64,000 nucleotides of DNA from SURF-28 sp034521465 (GTDB lineage: Bacteria > Bacteroidota > Ignavibacteria > Ignavibacteriales > Melioribacteraceae), in contig JAXHMN010000016.1 in assembly GCA_034521465.1 (NCBI GenBank), forward strand, positions 827,218-891,217. Reading direction: 5' to 3'. Below are positions 1 to 11,000 of this stretch, in pieces. How positions within the stretch are numbered: position 1 is the stretch's first letter; every line of letters begins with the position of its first letter. The notes under the pieces are model-generated. The model did no database searches and was not told the DNA's origin. It was given only the letters and a program-made list of their open reading frames with translations. Position numbers and translations under genes: made by a program.

Positions 1-1
1 T

Positions 2-538
2 ATTTTTGAATTACAAGAAGATGAGATTTGGAATAATATAGAAATTGATTCAACGAAACTTGTTGAACTTTATGAAGAAAACAAATCGGATTATATGTGG
101 CCTGAGAGAGTCACTTATAAAGTGATTTATCGAAGAAATGCAGATAGAGCAAAATCAGATTTGGAAAAAGTTAATTCCGGTGTCCCGTTTGACGAAGTAG
201 TTGAAGAAAACTCAAAGGATATAAATCTGCAAAAAAGATCGGGACTTAGAGAGTTGCAAATAGCAGCAAGTAATCAGATCGCTGAAAAAGCATATGGACT
301 TGATAATCCGGGTGATATAAGTGACGTATTTGAAGTTGGCGGTGGATGGTATTTTGTTGAGTTAGTCGAAAAAGTACCACCTCAACAAAAAACTTTTGAA
401 GAAGCTCAACCGGAACTTGTCGGAGTTTGGCAGGAACAACAAACTAAAAAATTGGAAGACGCTTATTTAAATAGGTTAAAGGAAATTTATGAACCGGAAA
501 TTTATTACGACCGGTTATTCCAAAGTGATGAAGATTAA
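2..538 (+). CDS. Parvulin-type peptidyl-prolyl isomerase, 3' part
   Basis: The reading frame is open from the first bases of the window, so the gene begins upstream and only about 178 C-terminal residues are seen. The sequence has the shape of a PpiC/SurA rotamase tail. A segment with LQKRSGLREL is followed by a glycine-rich stretch (VGGGWYFVELVEK) that matches the last beta-strands of a parvulin domain, then a charged helix ending in DED. It heads a run of three isomerase-like genes and overlaps the next one by 11 bases, which suggests translational coupling. The likely role is folding of outer-membrane or periplasmic proteins; this is inferred from the family and neighbours because the N-terminus is not visible. 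Confidence 0.75.
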   Translation: MFELQEDEIWNNIEIDSTKLVELYEENKSDYMWPERVTYKVIYRRNADRAKSDLEKVNSGVPFDEVVEENSKDINLQKRSGLRELQIAASNQIAEKAYGLDNPGDISDVFEVGGGWYFVELVEKVPPQQKTFEEAQPELVGVWQEQQTKKLEDAYLNRLKEIYEPEIYYDRLFQSDED

Positions 539-1336
539 GCTCCTCGCGCTCTTAATTCTTATTAGTTTTTTTACCGGTTGTGAAAAAGAAAAAAAAGAAA
601 TCATTGAAGAGGAAGTAATAATTGCTCGGGTTGGTAATTCAATTCTTACAGAGACAAAACTTGGGCAGATGCTTAGATCTACTGAGAATGCCGGCAAATA
701 TAAAGAAGAAATTATTTCTCATTGGGTGGAAACCGAGCTCTTGTATCTTCAAGCAGTGGAAAATGAAATAGTTGAAGATACTTTATACAAAAGAATAAGC
801 AGAGCAAGCAATAAGAAGCTTGCCGGTTCGCTCTATCTGAATGATTATTTGAAATCAAATAAAGTAGAAAAAAATATTTCTGAACTTGAGGAATACTATA
901 ACAATAATAAAACTGAATTTGCAATCGACGATCAAGCATATCATTACAATTTAGTTGAGTTTGATCTTGAGTCATTTTCAAAGGTCCAGATAATTTAACA
1001 ATTATTGACGAATTATCGAGCGACTTAAAAGAGAATTTTTCGGATAGTCTTAATATTGCCAAGGTATTTAAGCTGCGCAGCGATATTGAATCCAAAAATA
1101 TACTGAATACAATCGATACACTTGAAGTAAATGAGATTTCGGTAATCCCTAATTCGGAACCGGGGATTGTTAGTATTGTTCAACTTACACAGAAATACGA
1201 AAAAGGATCAATACCTGAGTTCCGGTTAATAAAGAATGTAGTTGAAGAAAGATTTAACGATTATAATAAAATGTTACTTTACGATAAACTGATAAAAGAC
1301 TTATATACTCAATACAATGTGATAATTAACAGGTAA
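528..1336 (+). CDS. Lipoprotein, SurA-N/PPIase-like, apparent frameshift
   Basis: The start chosen is the ATG at 528, because it opens a lipoprotein signal peptide with the lipobox FFTGC around residue 18. An earlier in-frame ATG at 489 lies inside the upstream gene. The frame stops at 998, but the preceding base frame (codons F-K-G-P-D-N from about 977) continues as a sensible protein to the TAA at 1334-1336. One base, probably a T in the run at 975-978, seems to be missing. The joined product is about 270 residues, with an N-terminal ARVGNSILTE segment typical of SurA/PrsA isomerases. It lies between two other isomerase genes, so a periplasmic chaperone role is likely. No clear catalytic rotamase core is seen. 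Confidence 0.7.
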
Positions 1337-1340
1337 TTAA

Positions 1341-2606
1341 ATGAAAAAATTAATATTCATCTTCTCAATTCTAACAATTCTTAATGCACAACAAACCCTC
1401 GATAAAATTGTAGCTGTTGTTGGAAATGAGATAATCCTGCAATCGGAACTAAATTTACAAGCTGCGTATGTTGCTGCTCAAAGAAACATAGATCCGGATT
1501 CCGAGAAACTAAAACAAACAATATTAGAGCGGATGATAGAAGAAAAACTTCTCTATGCTCAAGCTGAATTAGATACAATCCAGGTTTCGGATCAGGATGT
1601 GGAAATGCAGCTTGAAAATCAGCTTAACTTTTTTATTTCGCAATACGGTTCTCAAGATAGATTAGAGCAAGCGTATGGAATGGGTATCGATAAAATTAAA
1701 CGAGAACTCAGAGACGAGGTTCGGAAAAGTTTGATGAGTCAGATGGTGCAGCAAAAAGAGTTTGGCCAAATTGAAGTTACACGGAGAGAAGTTCGAGAAT
1801 TTTTTGAAACAAACAAAGATTCTCTTGGAACGATTCCCGAGAAATTTGAGCTAAAACATATTTTTATCAATCCTCAAAAAAGTGACAGATTAAAAATAAG
1901 GGCCAAAGAGTTTGCCAATACTCTTTTGGATTCTATAAAAAACGGAGCTGATTTTGCAAAGTTAGCAAGTGAAAATTCAGATGACCCGGGCAGCGCAAAA
2001 CAAGGCGGAGATCTTGGCTTTGTTAAGAGAGGAGTTTTCTTTCCGGAATTTGAAGCTGCTGCTTTTCAACTGGAGGAAGGCGAGCTTTCGGATGTCATCG
2101 AAACTCCCGTTGGTTTTCACATTATTCAGATGCTCGAACGGAGAGGTGAGTCAATTAAAACAAGACATATTCTTGTAAAAGTAAAAAGTGATGACGAAGC
2201 GGACTTTGCTGCAATTGAACTACTTAACGAAATAAGAGACAGTTTAGTTAATGGACATAAAAGTTTTGAGTACTTTGCCCGCAAATACAGCGACGATGGC
2301 GAAACAGCAAAGAACGGCGGCAACTTGGGAACTTTTGAAGTTTCACAGCTTGATGATAAACTTAAAGAACGAGTTTATGAATTGTCGGTCGGTGAAATTA
2401 GTTATCCAAAGCGTTTAGACTTAGATAACCGTTCATATGGATATCATATAATAAAACTTGTTAACAGAACACCGGAACACAGACCTGTACTCGATGAAGA
2501 TTTTGATGAAATTAAACGTTTAGCAATTTATAATAAACGACAGAAATTATATTCTAAATGGATAGAAGAATTAAAAGAAAAAATTTATTGGAATGTAAAA
2601 ATATAA
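1341..2606 (+). CDS. surA: SurA-like periplasmic peptidyl-prolyl isomerase
   Basis: A 421-residue protein with a short signal peptide ending near NAQ (residues 14-16). It has a SurA N-terminal chaperone region (VAVVGNEIILQSE, about residues 22-34) and two parvulin domains. The first begins at FELKHIFI (about 170) and holds GGDLGFVKRG and GFHIIQ. The second begins at KTRHILVKV (about 272) and holds NGGNLGTF and YGYHIIKLV. Length and domain order match SurA, which escorts unfolded outer-membrane proteins across the periplasm. It starts four bases after the preceding isomerase gene and is followed by a MoxR ATPase, so it sits in an envelope-biogenesis operon. The alternative name would be a generic PpiC protein. 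Confidence 0.85.
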   Translation: MKKLIFIFSILTILNAQQTLDKIVAVVGNEIILQSELNLQAAYVAAQRNIDPDSEKLKQTILERMIEEKLLYAQAELDTIQVSDQDVEMQLENQLNFFISQYGSQDRLEQAYGMGIDKIKRELRDEVRKSLMSQMVQQKEFGQIEVTRREVREFFETNKDSLGTIPEKFELKHIFINPQKSDRLKIRAKEFANTLLDSIKNGADFAKLASENSDDPGSAKQGGDLGFVKRGVFFPEFEAAAFQLEEGELSDVIETPVGFHIIQMLERRGESIKTRHILVKVKSDDEADFAAIELLNEIRDSLVNGHKSFEYFARKYSDDGETAKNGGNLGTFEVSQLDDKLKERVYELSVGEISYPKRLDLDNRSYGYHIIKLVNRTPEHRPVLDEDFDEIKRLAIYNKRQKLYSKWIEELKEKIYWNVKI

Positions 2607-2625
2607 TAAGGAACCGGGGTAAATT

Positions 2626-3618
2626 TTGACACAACTTTCTGAGAGTAAAGACGTAAAATTAGTCGAAGATCTTAATAAATCTGTTGATGAAATAAAATCA
2701 GAAATAAAAAAAGTAATTGTTGGGCAGGAGGAAATCGTTAATAGTCTGCTCTTAGCTTTGCTGGCGAAAGGGCACTGCTTGCTTGTTGGTGTGCCGGGCT
2801 TGGCAAAAACATTATTGATAAAGACATTAGCAAATGTTCTCAATCTAAATTTCAATAGAATACAATTTACACCGGATTTAATGCCCGGTGATATTACCGG
2901 TACGGAAATAATTGACGAAGATAAATCAACTAATCAAAGAAGTTTCCGGTTTATTAAAGGTCCCATCTTTTCAAATATAATTTTGGCAGACGAGATTAAT
3001 AGAACACCCCCTAAAACACAAGCGGCTTTACTGGAATCGATGCAGGAATATAAAGTTACAGCTTACGGGCACACTTATTCTCTTGAAGAACCTTTTTTTG
3101 TATTAGCAACTCAAAATCCGATTGAGCAGGAAGGTACGTATCCATTACCCGAAGCGCAGCTTGACCGCTTCATGTTTAATATTTGGCTGGATTATCCCAA
3201 GTTTGATGAAGAGTTAGAGATTGTAAAATCAACAACCAGCAGCTATGTACCTGAGCTTAAAAAGGTTATTGGGTCAGAAGAAATTAGCAAATATCAAAAT
3301 TTGATAAGAAGCGTACCGGTTGCGGATAACGTAATTGAGTATGCAGTTAAGATCGTAAGTGCAACTCGCGTAAATGAGACATCTTCGGATTACATAAAAG
3401 AATGGGTTAACTGGGGAGCAGGTCCAAGAGCATCGCAATATTTAATTCTCGCTGCAAAAACAAAAGCAGTTATGGAAGGACGATACACGCCAAATATTGA
3501 GGATGTTAAATCAAATTTGATTCCGGTGTTAAGACACAGAATAATACCAAACTTTAATGCGGATGCCGAAGGCATTTCATCTGTCGATATAATTAATAAA
3601 CTAAGCGAACAATTCTAG
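2626..3618 (+). CDS. MoxR-family AAA+ ATPase
   Basis: A 330-residue AAA+ protein of normal MoxR length. The Walker A motif GVPGLAKT is at residues 55-62 and Walker B ADEINR at 121-126. The MoxR signature TQNPIEQEGTYPLPEAQLDR follows, and a sensor-2 segment GAGPRASQY lies near residue 262. The only start that keeps the whole domain is TTG at 2626, with an AAGGA 13 bases upstream. MoxR ATPases act as chaperones that insert cofactors or remodel complexes, often with DUF58/VWA partners, but no such partner follows here. The gene sits 19 bases after surA and 12 bases before an M23 peptidase gene, so envelope stress or assembly is a plausible setting. Confidence 0.9.
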   Translation: MTQLSESKDVKLVEDLNKSVDEIKSEIKKVIVGQEEIVNSLLLALLAKGHCLLVGVPGLAKTLLIKTLANVLNLNFNRIQFTPDLMPGDITGTEIIDEDKSTNQRSFRFIKGPIFSNIILADEINRTPPKTQAALLESMQEYKVTAYGHTYSLEEPFFVLATQNPIEQEGTYPLPEAQLDRFMFNIWLDYPKFDEELEIVKSTTSSYVPELKKVIGSEEISKYQNLIRSVPVADNVIEYAVKIVSATRVNETSSDYIKEWVNWGAGPRASQYLILAAKTKAVMEGRYTPNIEDVKSNLIPVLRHRIIPNFNADAEGISSVDIINKLSEQF

Positions 3619-3630
3619 AATTATATTTAT

Positions 3631-4875
3631 ATGAAAAAAACTTTACTTTTGCTTTCAATCGTTATATTCTTATACACATGCAGTGATGAGAATCCCTACA
3701 AAGATGACGTTGTTGATGATATTCCTGAAATAAATTATAATGAATATGGTTTAGTTGCCGACTCGTTACTTGAAATCCGTGACAGAGTTAAGCGTAATCA
3801 GACACTCACAGATCTTCTCGTCCCTCATGGAGTATCTTACCAAAAAATTCATGACATAGTTCAGGCATCCAAAGGTGTTTTTGATATTAGAAAAATACAA
3901 AGCGGCAAAAACTACACCGTCTATATTCAACCCGATTCCATAAACTGGGTGAAATATTTTGTGTACGAAGAATCACCTCTCAGATATTTTGTTTTTGATC
4001 TTTCGGATTCAATTAGAATAACAAATGGTGAGCGCGAAGTTGATATAAGGGAAGCAGAGATTGCTGGCGAAATAAACAACTCCCTTTATCAAACTTTACA
4101 AGAACTAAAATTAAGTCCGCTCCTTGCTCTAAAATTATCGGAAGTTTTTGCTTGGCAAATTGATTTTTATGGAATTCAACCGGGCGATTACTTTAAAGTC
4201 GTTTACAATGAAAAATATCTAGATGATAAATTTATGACTGTCGGTAGGATAAAAGCCGCAGTCTTCAACCATAGGGGAAAAGATTTCTACGGATTTTACT
4301 TTGACGACAGTACTTCCGCTGATTATTACGACGAGGAAGGAAACAGTTTGAGAAAAGAGTTCTTAAAAGCTCCGCTTAAATTTGGCAGAATCAGTTCCGG
4401 TTATTCCAGTAGAAGATTTCACCCTGTCCTAAAAATTTACAGACCTCACAGAGGTATTGATTATGCCGCACCGACCGGTACTCCAATTCAAGCTATCGGT
4501 GACGGAGTGGTAGTCGAAAAAGGTTACAAGAGAGGGAACGGCAATTGGCTAAAGATCAAACATAACAGTACATACCAAAGCGCTTACCTTCATCTTTCTA
4601 AATTTGGAAAGGGTATTCATAAAGGTGCTATTGTGCGGCAAGGTCAAGTTATCGGTTATGTTGGGAGTACAGGACTCTCAACCGGCCCTCATTTAGATTT
4701 TCGATTTTATATTAATGGAACACCGGTCAATTTTTTAAATCAAGACTTTCCTCCATCCAAACCGGTTGACAAAGAATATCATGAAGCATATTGGAAATAC
4801 ATGTCTACGAAGAAAGAAAGATTGGATAATCTCAAAGTAAATTCAAAAGTAGAAAACGTCGTAGCGGCTAATTAA
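3631..4875 (+). CDS. M23-family peptidoglycan endopeptidase, lipoprotein
   Basis: A 414-residue protein with a lipoprotein signal (lipobox LYTC, Cys about residue 17), a LysM-like or OapA-like middle and a C-terminal M23/LytM domain (about 250-375). The HxxxD zinc motif is HRGID near residue 271, and a YLHLSKFG segment precedes the last motif. That last motif reads GPHLDF where classic LytM enzymes have HxH, so the second histidine, normally a zinc ligand, is aspartate. Family members act on peptide cross-links of peptidoglycan. The gene ends the envelope operon 2-4875. The substitution could mean altered metal binding or a scaffold role like that of EnvC; activity is therefore uncertain. Confidence 0.85.
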   Translation: MKKTLLLLSIVIFLYTCSDENPYKDDVVDDIPEINYNEYGLVADSLLEIRDRVKRNQTLTDLLVPHGVSYQKIHDIVQASKGVFDIRKIQSGKNYTVYIQPDSINWVKYFVYEESPLRYFVFDLSDSIRITNGEREVDIREAEIAGEINNSLYQTLQELKLSPLLALKLSEVFAWQIDFYGIQPGDYFKVVYNEKYLDDKFMTVGRIKAAVFNHRGKDFYGFYFDDSTSADYYDEEGNSLRKEFLKAPLKFGRISSGYSSRRFHPVLKIYRPHRGIDYAAPTGTPIQAIGDGVVVEKGYKRGNGNWLKIKHNSTYQSAYLHLSKFGKGIHKGAIVRQGQVIGYVGSTGLSTGPHLDFRFYINGTPVNFLNQDFPPSKPVDKEYHEAYWKYMSTKKERLDNLKVNSKVENVVAAN

Positions 4876-4966
4876 TTGGTTCTACTTATTTTCTAAGCTC
4901 TGGTCAAAAAACATGTACTTTAAATAAACGCCATCTCTAAAGTTCAGATTGCTGCAATGTTTTATT

Positions 4967-5158
4967 GAACCCCTTCAGGGTTCTTCTTCGTTATCTATTT
5001 TCTTTTTCTCCGTGGTTCACACGGAGCTATTTATATTTCGCTGCTTTGCAGATAATTAAAACTATTTATGTTTTTTTACATAATTTTCCAAACAACTCCG
5101 AAGGAGTTGAATATGATTAGAATAAAAATTGATTAAGATAACAACCACGGAGTGGTTG
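4967..5158. repeat. Cluster of five short hairpins in a gene-free stretch
   Basis: The 558-base stretch 4876-5433 has no gene. It holds five small perfect inverted repeats with different stems but the same layout of a 4-7 bp stem and 3-5 base loop. They are GAACCCcttcaGGGTTC (4967-4983), CTCCGTGgttcaCACGGAG (5008-5026), CTGCtttGCAG (5041-5051), CAACTCCgaaGGAGTTG (5093-5109) and CAACCACggaGTGGTTG (5142-5158). None is followed by a strong T-run, so they are not plain terminators. They resemble dispersed REP-like hairpins; the family is not one I can name. Confidence 0.6.
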
Positions 5159-5240
5159 AATGGGATAAAGATGAAAAATTATAAAAATCATTAAAAATAT
5201 TAATCAAAATCATACAGTTGGAGTAAATCCAATTTATTTT

Positions 5241-5308
5241 AGACAGCGATGGGATAGATAATTTTTATGGTAGATAATAATTATCTATCGACTACTCCTT
5301 GTCTGTCT
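5241..5308. repeat. Nested inverted repeat upstream of katG
   Basis: An 11-bp perfect inverted repeat, GATAGATAATT at 5253-5263 with AATTATCTATC at 5279-5289, sits inside a second short pair, AGACAG at 5241-5246 with CTGTCT at 5303-5308. It lies about 125 bases before the katG start, so it could be an operator, a terminator remnant of the upstream operon or a transposon end. The sequence alone does not decide. Confidence 0.4.
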
Positions 5309-5433
5309 ATACATAAATTTGTTAATTTGAACAAGTGAGTTTAACTATAAGCACAAGTTTCAAGACCAGGAAAAAAGTTTGACCTCAAAAAAAATTAAAT
5401 AGCAATTATTTTTTAACAAACAACTAGAGAGCT

Positions 5434-7654
5434 ATGGATAATAACAAAAAGCAAAACACATCTAATAATGTTAATAACGAAAGCAAATGCCCATTTCATG
5501 ATACAAGTGCCGGCAGCGGCACCGCAAATCATGATTGGTGGCCGAACAAGCTGAACTTGGATATTCTTCGTCAGCATTCATCACTGTCCGATCCGATGGG
5601 AGAGGATTTCAATTATAAAGAAGAATTCAGCAAACTCGATTATGACGCCCTAAAAAAAGATCTGCATGATCTAATGACAGATTCCCAAGACTGGTGGCCG
5701 GCGGACTTTGGACATTACGGACCGCTGTTCATCCGTATGTCTTGGCACAGTGCAGGGACCTATCGTGTAGCTGATGGACGCGGTGGCGGCGGTACAGGCA
5801 ACCAGCGTTTTGCTCCTGTTAACAGTTGGCCCGATAACGTCTCACTCGATAAAGCTCGCCGTTTACTCTGGCCTATTAAACAGAAATACGGAAAGAAAAT
5901 TTCTTGGGCAGACTTATTGATTTTAGCCGGAAATGTTGCCCTTGAATCAATGGGTTTCAAAACATTCGGTTTTGGCGCAGGACGTCAAGATATTTGGGAA
6001 CCCGAAAAAGATATCAACTGGGGACCCGAACATGAATGGCTTGCTGATGAACGCCATGATGATGAGGGAAATCTTGAAGGACGTCTCGCAGCAGACCACA
6101 TGGGATTGATCTATGTAAATCCCGAAGGCCCTAACGGTGAACCTGATCCTAAAAAGTCCGCAAAATTCATTCGCCAATCATTCAAACGAATGGCGATGAA
6201 TGACGAAGAAACGGTCGCTCTTATTGCAGGCGGACATACCTTCGGTAAAGTTCACGGAGCCGCTCCGGAAGACCACAACGGTCCCGATCCCGAAAAAGCT
6301 CCTATGGAAATGCAAGGACTTGGCTGGAAAAACAGTTTTGGCACCGGAAAAGGAGCCGATACAATCACTAGTGGTTTGGAAGGTATTTGGACAAACGAGC
6401 CGACTAAGTGGGACATGGGCTTTTTCGTAAACTTGTTTGAACATGAGTATGAGTTGACCAAAAGTCCCGCCGGAAAGTGGCAGTGGGTTGCAAAGAACAA
6501 AGAAGCACAAAATACTATTCCGGATGCACACGATCCATCAAAGAAACATGCACCGATGATGCTTACTACAGACCTCGCACTTAAAGAAGATCCTGAATAC
6601 GAAAAAATCTCAAGAAGATTTTATGAAAATCCCGATGAATTTGCGGATGCTTTTGCACGCGCTTGGTTCAAGCTTATCCATCGTGACATGGGGCCTAAAA
6701 GCCGCTATCTAGGCCCGGAAGTTCCCGAAGAAGATCTAGTTTGGCAAGATCCACTTCCGGCTGTTGATCATGATCTTGTTGATGCCAAAGATATTGCCGA
6801 ACTAAAAGGTAAAATACTTGATTCGGGATTGTCGGTTTCTCAATTGGTATCAACCGCTTGGGCATCCGCATCAACTTTCAGAGGTTCGGATTATAGAGGC
6901 GGCGCTAACGGTGCTCGAATTCGACTTGCACCGCAAAAGGATTGGGAAGTCAATAATCCGGAGCAATTGTCTAAAGTGTTGAATACTCTCGAAGGTATTC
7001 AAAAAGAATTTAATGATGCGCAGTCAGGTAATAAGAAAGTATCATTAGCTGATTTAATTGTACTCGGTGGTTGCGCAGCAATTGAAAAAGCTGCAAAGGA
7101 TGCTGGTCACAATGTAACTGTTCCGTTTACACCCGGACGTACGGATGCATTAGAAGAACAAACAGAGATTGAAGGATTCGATCAACTCGAACCGCGAGCA
7201 GACGGATTCCGTAATTACAAAAATGAAGAATACGAAGCTCCTACCGAAGTAATGCTTAGTTGACCGTGCTCAGTTGCTTACATTAACCCCACCCGAGATG
7301 ACTGTTCTACTCGGTGGTATGCGCGTACTGAATACAAATTATGACGGATCAAAACATGGAGTCTTTACCGATAAACCTGAAAAACTCACAAATGACTTCT
7401 TTGCGAACTTACTTGATATGGGTACAACTTGGAAAGCAACTTCGGAAGATGAAGAAACTTTTGAAGGTAGTGACAGCAAGTCCGGAGAGATTAAATGGAC
7501 AGGCACGCGAGCCGATCTTGTATTTGGTTCAAACTCCGAGCTGAGAGCTCTTGCCGAAGTCTATGCATCCGAAGATGCCAAAGAGAAATTTGTAAATGAT
7601 TTTGTTGCTGCATGGGACAAAGTAATGAATCTTGACCGATTTGATTTGAAGTAA
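5434..7654 (+). CDS. katG: Catalase-peroxidase KatG, one frameshift
   Basis: A haem enzyme that removes hydrogen peroxide by catalase and peroxidase activity. The distal site MSWHSAGTYR lies near residues 100-109, the Tyr of the Trp-Tyr-Met crosslink sits in GLIYVNPEG, and the proximal histidine motif is HTFGKVHG (about 267-274). The second, degenerate peroxidase domain follows (DPLPAVDHD, FTPGRTDA). Reading stops at TGA 7261-7263, but removing one extra A near 7258 restores VDRAQLLTLT and a normal C-terminus ending FDLK at 7654. The joined length of about 739 residues fits KatG. Because every motif is intact, I read the break as a sequencing error. It is transcribed alone and ends at a strong terminator. 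Confidence 0.95.
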
Positions 7655-7680
7655 AATTAGTAAGTTAGTATAAAAAATAA

Positions 7681-7714
7681 AAGCCCGACTTTTTCCAAAA
7701 GTCGGGCTTTTTTT
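7681..7714 (+). terminator. Rho-independent terminator of katG
   Basis: A 13-bp perfect stem (7681-7693 with 7697-7709, core AAGCCCGACTTTT) with a three-base loop is followed by a T-run to 7714, 27 bases after the katG stop. Confidence 0.9.
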
Positions 7715-7797
7715 ATGTTGTAAAACTACGATCCTTCGTCCTTTGCCCAAGCGAATTGTAAGTCAAAACAGAAATTGTAAACCAAAACAAAATTGCA

Positions 7798-7961
7798 AGC
7801 CCAGAACAAGAGGCTGTCTCAAAAGGTCATTTCGATACGTCCGAAAAGCATCGGACTACTCAATGACCGTTGAATTTGGACGGTTTTCGAGTGTTCCGAC
7901 GTAGTATGTCGGAATGTATCGAGAAAACTAAGGGTTTTGAGACAGCCTCTTGTTCTGGGCT
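7798..7961. mobile_element. MITE-like element with 27-bp perfect inverted repeats
   Basis: The ends 7798-7824 and 7935-7961 are perfect 27-bp inverted repeats (start AGCCCAGAACAAGAGGCTG). The 110-base interior has no gene but three more palindromes: GTCCGAaaagcaTCGGAC, TTCCGACgtagtatGTCGGAA, and GGTCATT paired with AATGACC. The end motif GGCTGTCTCAAAA resembles terminal repeats of transposase-mobilised elements as I remember them, but no transposase is present. Just outside the left end, AATTG units repeat at 7754, 7773 and 7791 (about 19-base period). The element fills the gap between the convergent genes katG and kgd. It could also serve as a two-way terminator. Confidence 0.6.
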
Positions 7962-8005
7962 ATAATACTATGCAAATAAGCGACGAGAGATCGTCGCTTT
8001 ACAAA

Positions 8006-11000
8006 TTACTTAAATGCTTTTTTGATTACTTCATCTTGAGACTTTTTGTGCATCTTCATAGAGCCCGGGGCAGGACTGGGGCTTTCCGGTTTACCCACAT
8101 ACTCAATCTTCTTATGCGATCCCATCACATCTATAAATTTAGGGAATAGATAATTCCAAGCTCCCATATTTCGAGGTTCTTCCTGAACCCAACGTATCTT
8201 TTTAACTTTCGGGTATGACTTTACAATCTTTTTTATTTGGTCAAGTTCTAACGGGTAATACTGTTCTAATCTAACTATTGCCGTATTTTCTATCTTCTCG
8301 GCTTCTTGATATTTTATCAAATCATAATATACTTTACCACTTGTAAATACAAGATTATCTATGTCTGATTTATCGTTCACTCTGCTATCATCAATTATCG
8401 GTAAAAACTCACCATCGGTGAATTCGGATATCTCAGAACGAGCTGCCGGTAAGCGCAATAGACTTTTGGGAGTCATCACAACTAAAGGTTTCTCTATTCC
8501 ATCAATTAATTGCCGCCTCAACGAATGAAAGTACTGCGCAGGTGTTGTTGGATTGGTAACGTACATATTATTTTCAGCACAAAGAATTAGAAAGCGTTCT
8601 AATCTTGCGCTAGAATGTTCAGGGCCTTGTCCCTCCTGACCATGAGGCAGCAATAAAACCAGACTGTTTGGTAAATTCCATTTGGTATAAGAATTTACCA
8701 TGAAGTTATCAATGATAACTTGTGCAGCATTCGCAAAGTCACCGAACTGGGCTTCCCACATTACCAAAGATTTTGGATCTGCCGCACTGTAACCAAATTC
8801 AAAACCGACCACGGCAGCTTCTGAAAGTAAACTATCTAATGGTTCTAACATCGCTTGTTCATCTCGAATTAAATTATGAGGAATGATTTCCCTGCCGTCA
8901 TTCATATCGGTTAAAATTAAATGTCGCTGACTAAAAGTTCCACGTGCGCTGTCTTGACCACTTAAACGAACCGGTATTCCTTCAAGTAAAAGTGAACCGA
9001 ATGCAAGTGCCTCTCCGAAAGCCCAATCGATGCGTGAATTGCCTGTGAAAAATTCTTTCCTTTTTTCAATTTGCTTTTTCAATTTAGGATTAAGCGAGAA
9101 ATTATCGGGAAACCGTGTTAACCCTTTTACAACCTCACGCAGTTTTTCATTACTTACTTTTGAGTGATCGGATTCACACTCGCGCTCATATTCTTCTTTA
9201 CTAATTGCCCAAGGTCTATCCGGTCGAAATGATACTTTAGTTTTCTTAGAATTTTTAAGACCTTTATCGAGAGTATCGTAAATGTTCTTATCTTCCTTTT
9301 CAACTTCTTCCTTTTCAACAATCTTTTCGTTTATTAATCTCTTACTGTAGATTTGTTTAACGGAAGGATGTTCTTTAATTTTTTTATACATCAAAGGTTG
9401 AGTGTAAACAGGATCATCGCCTTCGTTGTGTCCGTGCCGTCTGTATCCGAACAAATCTATTACAACATCTTTTTTGAATCTCTGTCTGTATTCAAATGCT
9501 AATTCGGTGATCCAGACAGATGCTTCAGGGTCATCGCCGTTTACATGGAAGATTGGCGCTTGAACCATTTTAGCAACATCGGTTGCGTAAGGTGATGAAC
9601 GTGCATCTTCCGGGGCTGTAGTAAATCCAATTTGATTATTTATAATGATGTGGATTGTACCGCCGGTTCTATAACCTTGCAGCTGAGAAAGATTTAATGT
9701 CTCCGCAACAACGCCTTGTCCCGCAAACGCTGCATCACCGTGGATCAAGACGGGAATGATTTTTTTCCGGTCTTTATCTTTTTGGCGAGTTTGTTTTGCT
9801 CGAACGACACCCTCTACAACCGGGTTGACCCATTCTAAATGACTTGGGTTGGATGCGATAGCTACTTTGATTTTTTTCCCGTCTTCGGTTTCATAAACAC
9901 CGTTTGCTCCAAGATGATATTTCACATCGCCGGTTCCTTGCGGGACGTCCGGATTTATATCTTCTTCGAATTCCGAAAACAATTTATCATATGATTTCCC
10001 AATAACGTTAGAGAGAACGTTCAGTCTTCCTCTATGTGCCATACCAAAGAAAACTTCCTCTACACCATCATTTACAGCTTTGTAAAGTAAGCGATCGATT
10101 ACTGGAATTAAAGTTTCAGATCCTTCTAACGAAAATCTTTTGTGTCCTACGAAACGTGTATGTAAGAAGTGTTCAAAACCTTCGGCAACAATTAATCTAT
10201 CTAGGATTCGTTTTTTCGTATCTGTTTTATATTCGGGAATATTGCGAACCGGTTCCATTTTACTTTGCAGCCAAGATTTCTCTTCGGGATTTTGAATATG
10301 CATATATTCAATCCCGATCATTTCACAATAAGTTTGATGTAGAGCTTCAAGTATTTCGCGAAGTGTACCGGTTGCCATACCGGCTAAGTTGCCTGTTATA
10401 AATTTTCTATCATAATCCCAAATAGTAAATCCGTAAGTTGATGGATCTAACTCTTGATGATGCGCCGCAATATTTGAGAGGGGATTAAGGTTTGCAATTA
10501 GATGTCCTCGAACTCGGTACATGTTAATTAGTTGAAGAATTATTGCTTGCTTTTGAATATCATCGTTGCTTTGAACAGTTCCGTTGCCTGATGGAGTAGT
10601 ATCGACACCCCAATTAACCGGTTGTTGAGGTATTTCCAAATCCTCAAAAAGTTTTTCGTAATAATTATCTTGCCCAAGCAATAGTTCATCGAAGAATTTT
10701 AAAAACTCTCCCGACTCAGCTCCTTGAATTATTCTATGATCGTAGGTGCTTGTAATGTTCATTACCTTACCGATTCCAAGCCCGGCTAAAGCTGTTTGAT
10801 GCATCGCTTTAAATTCAGGCGGATAATCAATAGCTCCAACCGCGATAATACAACCTTGTCCGCTTAATAGTCTTGGTGTTGATGATACCGTGCCTATTCC
10901 GCCGGGATTTGTCAAAGTTATTGTTGTATTTTGAAAATCCTTTGGTTCGATCTTTCCGGTTTTAGCTTTTGCTATTAAGTCATCGTATGCATCACAAAAT

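Noticed and set aside
6178..6531. Long minus-strand frame inside katG
   Set aside because: Antisense shadow of a highly conserved gene; no independent support.
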